DNA from: Ilex aquifolium
Taxonomy: Eukaryota; Streptophyta; Magnoliopsida; Aquifoliales; Aquifoliaceae
Direction: 5' to 3'
Length of the DNA stretch: 64,000 bases
Assembly (NCBI GenBank): GCA_951799425.1
Contig: OX637405.1
Span: 22,322,589 to 22,386,588, forward strand
Numbering within the stretch: position 1 is the first letter of the stretch; each line of letters begins with the position of its first letter. Shown here piece after piece: positions 56,066 to 64,000 of this stretch. The position numbers and the translations under genes were made by a program. Under the pieces are notes generated by a model. It did not search any database and was not told the DNA's origin. It saw nothing but the letters and a program-made list of their open reading frames with translations.

Positions 56066-56607
56066 CTTGAAAAAGGCTGTAGAAGAAGCCAGTGAATCTC
56101 TCAAAGGCTTCTGAGCTCAAGTTCGCTGAACTGTCTTTTGCGACGAACGACCTCAAGGCTTAACTGAAAGACTTGAGCTCATCCAAGAAGAGGCTTGAGT
56201 TTGAGTTCAAGCTCAAGGCAACTGAGTTCAAGCTTAAGACGAATGGTCTCGTCCAAGCTAAAAAGGATGTGCTGGCAGTACGAGAAGCAACCCAAACCAT
56301 GAAAGATGAGCTGAAGGAGCTGAGTGAGATCAACGCTGTCTATTTAAAGGAAATCAATGCAGGGAGGTCTAAGGTGGCTGAGAGGGACTCCCCCATTGTC
56401 GAGCTGGAGGATGAGTGTGCCACCACTTGGGCTAAGGGCTACTTTGCCTTCGAGACGCAGGCAATGAAGAAGTACCTAGAGCTAGATTTTGACTTCGAGC
56501 CTCCCCTTGGAGAGGAAGAAGAATAATTCTCTACTGAGGAAGGAGCTGATAAAGAGCCTACGACTATGAATAAGGTGGACACTTTGAGCTTGCTCTACCA
56601 ATGGCTG
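56066..56607 (+). pseudogene. Tat-4 antisense accessory gene, coiled-coil part
   Basis: Codes a Lys/Glu/Leu-rich helical stretch (RLEFEFKLKATEFKLK, TMKDELKELSEINAVYL) and the conserved end VELEDECATTWAKGYFAF, matching AELRDEATTLWASGWVAF of Tat-2 near 7190-7240. A long coiled coil is likely. Compared with Tat-2, about 1.2 kb of this gene between 51603 and 56066 is replaced by the CACTA element. Confidence 0.72.
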
Positions 56608-58347
56608 AGATCCGAAATGTGTACACCCAAGTGCAGGAGGTCAAGTTGTAGTTATAATCCGGTTAAGTCTGGAGTCGAATCCATAGGGAACTAATGTTAG
56701 TGTTTCGGGGTAAATAGTGACAGAGACCAAAGTGACTAAAACCCTTGAGATTTGAAGATATGATATTCAAGGAATTTCCTGGATAGAATATAAGATTCTC
56801 TCCAAAGGGTTTTTCTAGAAAAAATATAATATTCTTTCAAATGTAAAAGTCACTTTTTAGCTCAAGGATGTGAACATGTAGTCAATCATCCAGTTGTTAT
56901 ATTTGTGCTTGAGAACTCAATTAACCCATGTGTCAACATCAAGTTAATTGGAAGATAAAGATGGACTGTGAGAATTAAGAGCATGGTTCCGATGTCTTTG
57001 TAGAGATTTACAAGAATTGTATGTGCCGAGATTCAACCAGTCTACAAACAAGCAAGTAATTCTACAAGTCATCCAACCACTGTGTTAATATTTCATTCTT
57101 AGTTGAAGCATAATAATGGTGAAGATTGAAATGTAGTCATGAAGATCTAGTTGGAGTACTTGCAAAGAACCAATGAATCCTCCTATGCCAAGAGTCATCT
57201 TGTCATAGAAAGGACTCATGGTTGTACAAAGTACCTTAGCTTTGTTATATGCATTCAATCATTCAATAAGTAATCAACAGATAAAGCATTAAGCATAAAT
57301 GAAATGCACAACAATAACTTCCGAATGATTTATGCATGTCCATCACCTCTTACTAAAGAGTGAATGAGAAACTATTCACTCTTCATGGCTTTGACAAAGC
57401 TAGAAAAGTGAGTGATTCTAATCCCTCCAAGTAGAGGAGTTACAAGAGAAACTACACTACACAATAAGCCTATCTTCGATGAAGATTGAGTGAATCACTT
57501 TCCACCCTTCAAGGCTACAAGAGAGCTAGAAAGGTGAAAGAGTTTCACTCCTCTAAATGAAGAAAAAAGTCTTTACAATGGAAGCTAATGAAACTAATAG
57601 TGAAAGTAGAAAGGTAGTTATTTGGGAGGGTTTCCTCCTGAACCAAAAGTTGATCTATCTCTCTATATCTCCTTCTATTACAAGTCCAAAGAGGAGGTAT
57701 TTATAGGCAAGGAGGAGGGGGTAAAGAAGAGTAAAAGAATAGTCCTAGGTGCTTAAAGTCCAAGTGAATGCCCCAAGATTTGGATGAAAAATTAACCACT
57801 CTGCATACTATCTGGGGAATACGTTCGAACGTGGGATGGCGTTCGAATGTTGACTCCTATCTTTTGTGATGGACGTTCGAACGTTGACTGGAGTTTGAAC
57901 GTGGTACTCAAGTGGCTTTAGTCACCCACAGTAGATAGAAGTTAGCAAGCCATGTCTCATCACCCTGGCAGTCTTCTGGAAGTCCTTAAATAATTCAAGA
58001 TGGTGTTCGAACGTGGATTGGCGTTCAAATGTTGTACTCAAGTAGCTCTTGTTCTTCTGTGACAATAACTGCAACACGCCATATGCCATCACCCTAGCTC
58101 TCTTCTAGGGGCCCTCAATTATTTCAAGATGGGCGTTCGAACGTGAATTGGTGTTCGAACGTGGGTGCTTTGCTTGTTCTTCCTCCAATTTTCTTCCAGA
58201 ACACGTGGGTGTTGCATGAAAGTTTGATGTTTATTGACTTTAGACCTTTGTACAATCTTTTTCCTGAAATTTCATTATTGAAACTCTATCAAAGCATAAT
58301 TAGTCTTATAAAAAGCATAGTAAGATGCTAATTTTAACTATTAATCA
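56608..58347 (-). mobile_element. S2: solo LTR (about 1.74 kb), family uncertain
   Basis: It separates the coiled-coil part from the tail of the Tat-4 antisense gene. The 5-mer ggctg lies on both sides (56603-56607 and 58348-58352). The right end reads ttaatca; the left end lacks a clean TG unless it overlaps the flank (tgagatcc). On the minus strand a TATA box lies at 57699-57705, with CGTTCGAACG-type palindromes upstream at 57822-58161. No gag or pol. Confidence 0.65.
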
Positions 58348-58522
58348 GGCTGCCCCTGATGTGGCCCCAACGACTACTTCTAAAGGGTTGGAGACTTTTG
58401 AGCTTACTCTACCTATGGCTACTTCTAATGTGGTGGAGTCTTCAGCCCCCACTCTTCCTGAAGACCATTCAATCCCAGTTGTTTCCAAGTTAGAACTGGT
58501 TCCTACTTTGCCAGAGGGTTAG
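58348..58522 (+). pseudogene. Tail of the Tat-4 antisense accessory gene
   Basis: Pro/Thr/Ser-rich text (PDVAPTTTSKGLETFELTLP, SSAPTLPEDHSIPVV) up to a stop at 58520-58522, comparable to the tail at 18864-19195. Confidence 0.6.
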
Positions 58523-58935
58523 GCCAACATTCCTGACCTTGAGCTGCCCAGAGATGCTGAAGAAGCCACTACTCCTACAGTAGATGCAAAGTTTTTCGAT
58601 ATTTTTTGCTTTCTTTTGTTCTTGTAACTTTTCAACTTTTAGCTTTGTAACTTCCTTCAGGTTAGTTTTGAATAATAATTGGTTTTGAAACATTCTGTCT
58701 TAGCAATTTTTTTCTTTCTTCATGCTTGATGTGTATGCTTGATGTGTGGAGATATGTCTCCTTCCTTGCTCCCTTCTTTAAGAAGGGTATTTGGTTTTCT
58801 GAAGGCAGTTTATTTCAAAATTTCCTATTTGTAAGGTCAAGTTTGAGGTCTGTGCATCCCCCCTAGACTTGGACTTATAGACCGTTTCTGAGCTTGTAGG
58901 GCTCTGCTCATTAACTGAAAGATCTTCATTTATTT
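58523..58935. other. Spacer before the Tat-4 hairpin array
   Basis: Non-coding and T-rich, the counterpart of 19196-19815 in Tat-2. The short direct repeat gcttgatgtgt occurs twice at about 58724-58747. Confidence 0.6.
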
Positions 58936-59495
58936 ATGAGTTGAAGAACTTATCTTATATTTATGAGTTGTGAAGCTCATCATTTATTTACGAGATGGGG
59001 ACATCGTCTTTAGTTTATGAGCTGGAGAGCTCATCATTTGTTTATGAGTCAAGAAACTTATCTTTGGTTTATGAGTTGAAGAGCTCAACGCTTGTTTATG
59101 AGCTGAGGAACTCATCTTTTTTTTTTATGAGCTGGGGAGCTCATCAATTTGTGAGTTGAATAGCTCATCATTTGTTTATGAGCTAGGGAGCTCATTGTTT
59201 GTTTATGAGTTGAGGAACTCATCTTTAGTTTATGAGCTGAAGAGCTCATAGTTTGTATATGAGTTGAGGAACTCATCTTTAGTTTATGAGCTGCAGAGCT
59301 CATCATTGGTTCATGAGCTGGGAAGCTCATCTTAATTTTATGCGCTGAAGAGTTCATCATTTGTTTATGAGTTGAGCAACTCATGTTTAATTTATGAGCT
59401 AAGGAGTTCATCGTCAATTTATAGGCTGAATAGCTCAATGCTTGTTCTTGAGCTAGGGAGCTCATCTTATGTTTATGGATTTGATAACTCAACAT
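58936..59495. repeat. Tat-4 tandem hairpin array, 27-28-bp unit
   Basis: About 20 units, the reverse complement of the Tat-3 unit. Each has a short stem: gagctgaagagctc, gagttgaggaactc, gagctagggagctc. Paired changes in the two arms keep the pairing in many units. Confidence 0.92.
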
Positions 59496-59599
59496 AATTT
59501 CTAAGGGAATGATCTGAAACTTTCATTCATTACTAAAGATTTTTACAAGGGGTCCCTCATTTTTTTTTTTGGTTTTCTAGCTCAGCCCTGCTATTGGTA

Positions 59600-60785
59600 G
59601 AATCTTTTTAAGTGGTCTACTTTCCACGAGAGAGGTAGGACTTTCCCTTCTTCAGTTTGTAACTCATAGTTTTCAAGTCTGACTACCCTTGTGACTATGT
59701 ACGGGCTTTCCTAGTTGGGACCTTGCTTCCCATGTGCAGGGTCCTTCCCAGCCAGGAGGAGCTTCTTTAGGACAAGATCTCCTACTTTGAAACTTCTTTG
59801 CTTGACCCTCCTATTGTAATTTCGTGTTGTCTTCCTCTAATAATCTGTGATGCGCTGCAAGACGATGTTCCTCTTCTCATCTAACAGGGCAAGATGATCT
59901 GTCGTTCCGTTCTAAATTTGTGAGCTCTATCCTTGGAGACAGGGCACCTATTTCAATAGGGACCACTACCTCAGTGCCATAGGTCAGAGCAAAAGGCTTT
60001 TCATTTGTGGATGTTCTAGCAGTGTTTTTGTAAGCCCATAGTACCCCCGACAGATGCTCCACCCATTGGCTCTTTGAGGCTTTGAGTCTAGTTTTTAGAG
60101 CAGCCTTGATAGTTCGGATGTCGACTTCTACTTGCCCATTGGATTGCGGATGAGCTGGTGCAGAGAAATAGTTCTTTATACCTAGCTCAGCACAAAACCT
60201 TTTGAACTTTGAATTTTCAAATTGCCTCCCATTATTTGAGACAAGGGCCCTTTGAATCCCAACCTTGCAGACTATAGATTTCCAAACAAATTTTCAAACC
60301 TTCTATTCTGTGATCTTCGCAAGGGGCTCCACCTTAGCCCATTTAGTGAAATAATCAACCCAAGCTTATTGGGAGGGGTTCAAGTATATCCAGTCCCCAT
60401 TGCAGAAGGGTCAAGGGCTTACTAATGAGGTGAGCAGCTTTGGCAGACAGTGTGGGATGTTTGCATGAAGTTGACAGACCTTGCATTTCTTGACTAGCTC
60501 CCTTGCATCCTTAAGTATTATTGGCTAGAAATATCCCTACCTCAGTGCCTTATGGTCTAAGGTTCAAGCTCCAATGTGGTTTCCACAAATGTCCTCATGA
60601 ATCTCCCTGAGGAAGTAATTTGCTTCGTCTTTCCAATGCATCTGAGGAGGAGTGAAGAGAAGCCTCTTTTGTACAATTTCCCCTTGGATGAGGATGAATC
60701 TGGATGACCTAGTCCTTAGCTTCATTGCTTCTTTTCTCCTCTGGCTTTGTATGCCTCCTTGATCTGTCACACCACAAGTTGTGAG
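59600..60785 (-). pseudogene. Tat-4 integrase region
   Basis: The minus strand holds ICGNHIGA (about 60570), core words and the C-terminal AYKNTARTSTNEKPFALTYG (about 59990-60050), similar to Tat-2 and Tat-3. Many breaks. Confidence 0.75.
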
Positions 60786-61382
60786 TCACTGTGTATTATG
60801 AGTTGTTCACTTCCATAGAATGAGCTAACTTGAGCCCGGCGATCACTACTTCATACTCTGCTTCGTTGTTTGGAGCCTTAAAGTTAAATCTAAGGACGTA
60901 CCCCAAGTCTATTCCATATGGAGAGGTCAGTATCAATCTAGTTCCAATACCTTATACATTAGCCACCCCATAAATTGAAAATTTCCATGTCGAGAGATCG
61001 GGGACAAGGTGGGTTAGGTCCTGAGGTGCCTCTTGTCCTGCAAGAATGGTGAATTTTACGATAAAATCAGCTAAAATATGCCTCTTAATAGCGATTCTAG
61101 GCTTATACATGATGTCAAACTCTCTGAGATCGATTGCCCATTTCACTAGTCTTCTTGATGACTCTGGCTTATGCAACACTTGCTTTATCAGTGGATCTAT
61201 GGGGATCTCTATTGTATGAGCTTGGCAATGAGGCCTGAGCCTTCTTGCTGCTGTTACCAGGGCTAGGACCAGTTTCTCCATCTTTGAGTACCTCAGACTC
61301 TACTGCAGTAGTAGACTGGTTGATGAGCTCTATCTTGCTCCCTTACCAGTGGTGTACTTGTGGAAAAATATGAGACATCTAT
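60786..61382 (-). pseudogene. Tat-4 dual RNase H
   Basis: The ordinary RNase H reads MEKLVLALVTAARRLRPHCQ and KWAIDLREFDIMYKPR (about 61080-61280). The archaeal-type copy starts at STWKFSIYGVANV (about 60960-60990) and goes on to about 60790. Several breaks. Confidence 0.75.
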
Positions 61383-63036
61383 TGACCCAATACTTGGTTT
61401 AGAAAAGTTTTGATGTTAAAAAACACTCTTGTGTAACTAATCATCTTCTTGTGAGCTTAATTGATAGTGTTGCACAGGTTTGACACAAGATCTGATGGAT
61501 GTTCAATGTGTTACACTATGTATGATGAACCAAAAGAGAAGATGTGATGATTAAATATGAAAATAAAGGAAGATAAATTCATCACTAATATTGGTTGAGT
61601 GAATATGAGAAGATCCAACTACATGAAGAGAATGAGCATCATGGATATAGGTGGCTTAAATTAATTGATTAATGCACATATAAGGAGAACTTGAAGATGT
61701 TGAGGATCATTGTTATATGATCATCATTCAAGTAAATAATGTGATTATGTTGGTTGAGAAGAATAGTTGAAAGATCAATGCAAAGAAGTGCAAGAAACAA
61801 ACAAAAAGGGAAAAATGTTGAAATTGTTAATTTGACATAGTCTAGGTAATATGGGAATATCTTTTTACACAGAAGTCCAATTGACTTGGTTCAAGTGTGG
61901 ATGGAAACAAGACTTCAAGATCTATAAAGTATTGTGAAATAGTAATTTTTTTATTTGGATGTCTTCTAGGTGAAACAAGGCATGGAAGTTGGAGCTATTG
62001 CACTAAAGGCTTATAGTGGAGAGTTTCAGATATGTCTCGGTATTATGGACATAAATTTCTACTCAAATGCCCAAATAACAGATTCCAATGGGGTTGAAAA
62101 GTAGACATCAAGGGTTACAATTTTGTATGAAATAGCCTTCTTCAAATTCTAATTTTTTCAGGATCAAAATCGCATTGGAAGAAGGTGTCAGTGCATGGAT
62201 ATGGTATACCAGTTGGATGAAGAGGTATACCGGATGAGAAAGCGGCATGCCGAATGGGTTGAAACGATAGGTCTATGAGCTCCCAGTACTTTCCTCTACA
62301 AGCTAAATCAGAAGCCTCTGCATGATTCCGGTATGTCGAATGGAGAAGCGGCAAGGACTTTAAACACATATAAATGTTGATCCGTTATGCCGGATGGGGA
62401 ACCGGCATACCGGTTTGTGTCCGTTTTGTCTTCTAAAGGCTAGTTTTTCTTCCCCAATTTATTCCTCTATAAATGGGGAATCAAATTCCATTGAAGCAAT
62501 AATTGTAATAAGATTTTTTGGGGAGTTCTTAAGCATTAAAAGTGTGACATACATATTGAGGAAAGATCAAATTGTGAGATTTGGGCTATAAGGCCAATTA
62601 TATTTTTCTCTCTCTTTGAGTTTATATGAGTGATGTGTTGCTTGTAAAGAGAGGATAAAATTTTTGTATTGAGTGAGCTTCAAAGTGTATCATTTGAGAA
62701 GTTGATTGTAAAGGTGTGTCTTCACCTACCAAAGAAGACAAGTTTGTAAAGGGTTTGATCTTCACCCATATAGGAGATCGAGATAGTGAAAGGAAAGCTC
62801 TGTGGAGGAGGAAAAAGAGGATGTAAGCCATCATCTATAAATCGTGTTTGTTCTTCTTCTTCCTTACTATTTACATAATTGCATCATCTATATCACATTA
62901 CTTATATAAATTTCTTATCATACATATAATCATACAATCATTTACATTGCATATTTAGTATGATTTAAAGAAGTCCAAAATTAGTCACACACTTCCAACC
63001 TAATTCACCCCCTCTTAGGTTGCTTTTGGGCCAACA
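61383..63036 (+). mobile_element. S3: solo LTR-like insertion (about 1.65 kb), family uncertain
   Basis: It splits Tat-4 between RNase H and reverse transcriptase. The left end is near tgacccaatac and the right end is gggccaaca; attg occurs at both junctions (61381-61384 and 63037-63040). A plus-strand TATA box (tataaat, 62468-62474) is preceded by GGTATACC and CGGCATGCCG palindromes (62213-62412). No protein domain. The exact ends and the duplication length are uncertain. Confidence 0.6.
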
Positions 63037-64000
63037 ATTGCAAGGTAAGAACCCCCCTCTTCTCGAGGGCTAACCAGAACTGGGGGTGATCTGAGGTATT
63101 CCTTAAGAGTTTTGAATGCCTCCCCACATCGCTCATCCCAATGAAATGTTGCTTTCAGTATTTGAAGAATGGCTAGCACTTGTCACTTGATTCGGAGAGG
63201 AATCAACTTAATGTTGTAATTCTTCCTATCAGACGTTGGACTTCCCTTATATTTGTGGGTGGCTGCATGTCCATCACCGCTTGAACTTTTTCTGAATTTG
63301 CCTCGATGCCTCGGCTGTTTACTATAAAAACACATTTCGTAGGATTGAGCTTCATCTTGTACTTCTCGAGTATTTGAAAAGATTCTTCGAGGTGCTGGAT
63401 GTGGAGCTTGGCCTTTAGTGACTTTAATATTGTGTCATCGATGTAGACTTCCATAGATGATCCAATCTGCCCTTGGAAAATACGATTCACCAGTTGTTGA
63501 TAGGTTGTTCTTGTATTTTTGAGCCCACACGGCATGACTTGGTAACAGTATGTCCCCTGCTCGATTACGAAGGACGTATTTTCTTGGTCGTTAGGGTCAA
63601 TTCTAATCTGGTTATTTTATGAGAAGGCGTCTATGAAACTGAACAGCTCATACAGAGGCGCCATTTGCCATTAGTTTTTTTTCACAAGCACAACATTCGC
63701 CAATTAGGTCGGATAATCCACCTTCCAGATGGCTTTGACATGGAGGAGCTTAGAGACCTCTTCGTTTATGACTTTTTTGGCGTTCTGGGACAAAGCTTTT
63801 TTGTTTGTGCTTTATGGACTTGAAAGTCAGATCGACGCTGAGGTTATGCATGATGACTGATGGGTCGATTCCCTACATGTCTTCTTGATTCCAAGCGAAC
63901 ACCTCGATATTTGCCTTCAAAAATTGAATGAGGAGGTGTTTGACGTCCTTGAGCAATTTGGATCCGAAATAAACTAGGTGCCCCGAGTCATTGTCTAGTT
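63037..64000 (-). pseudogene. Tat-4 reverse transcriptase (continues beyond the window)
   Basis: The minus strand codes MPCGLKNTRTTYQQLVNRIF, MEVYIDDTILKSLKAKLH (catalytic region, about 63435) and LNPTKCVFIVNSRGIEAN, clearly related to Tat-2 and Tat-3. Upstream text to 64000 matches the region before the Tat-2 reverse transcriptase. Several breaks. Confidence 0.8.

Larger units (their letters stand above)
50256..64000 (-). mobile_element. Tat-4: Tat/Retand-type element, minus strand, runs off the right edge
   Basis: From the left: 3' LTR, polypurine tract, antisense gene (plus strand), hairpin array, integrase, two RNases H and reverse transcriptase (minus strand). Protease, gag and the 5' LTR lie outside the window. 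A CACTA transposon and solo LTRs S2 and S3 interrupt it. Broken, with many breaks. Confidence 0.88.

Noticed and set aside
59112-59495. Minus-strand open frame rich in SSAHKLKM-type repeats
   Set aside because: It is the translation of the Tat-4 hairpin array, not a gene.

Overview
The window looks like nuclear DNA of a flowering plant (probably a dicot, not certain). It is almost wholly a nest of LTR retrotransposons with a few DNA transposons. I see no convincing host gene, no rRNA or tRNA gene and no CRISPR array. The diagnosis rests on plant-specific lineages: Tat/Retand-type Ty3-gypsy (dual RNase H, antisense accessory gene, tandem array after pol), Athila-type Ty3-gypsy (PBS tggcgccgttgccgggga) and Ty1-copia, plus TNP2-type CACTA and hAT sequences. 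All LTR elements are treated as fossils.

Layout. 1-2846: 3' end of Tat-1 (+). 2847-3534: antisense Athila-like fragment. 3535-4205: 3' end of copia Cop-1 (-). 4206-4437 and 28322-30183: copia Cop-2 (+), split by Tat-2 (-, 4438-28321, TSD agtgg). Tat-2 is itself split by a young Athila element, Ath-2 (+, 7275-18863, TSD atgga), and by a 1.8-kb solo LTR, S1 (23885-25708, TSD ccgag). 30184-33978: AT-rich DNA with one CACTA-like and one hAT-like terminus. 33979-48625: old copia Cop-3 (+), carrying Tat-3 (+, 34177 to about 41420), a 787-bp hAT element (44728-45514, TSD gatatatc) and about 2.1-2.3 kb of unidentified DNA beside a 35-base poly-G run. 48626-50255: nothing recognised. 50256-64000: Tat-4 (-, runs off the window), split by a CACTA transposon (51604-56065) and two solo LTRs, S2 (56608-58347) and S3 (about 61383-63036).

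Order of events. Hand-counted LTR differences give about 10% for Cop-3, about 4.5% for Tat-2 and about 1% for Ath-2. This fits the nesting: copia oldest, Tat next, Athila youngest (roughly 4, 1.7 and 0.4 million years at 1.3e-8 substitutions per site per year, an assumed rate).

Most interesting signals. (1) The Tat copies carry an antisense gene with GT-AG introns at matching places in different copies. (2) A tandem array of short hairpins with compensatory base changes lies between pol and that convergent antisense gene. (3) Four unrelated LTR types here each carry CG-containing short palindromes, three of them clearly upstream of a TATA box. (4) Ath-2 has an internal block, G-run then eight palindromes then TATA, ahead of its second ORF, which mimics the layout of its own LTR promoter.
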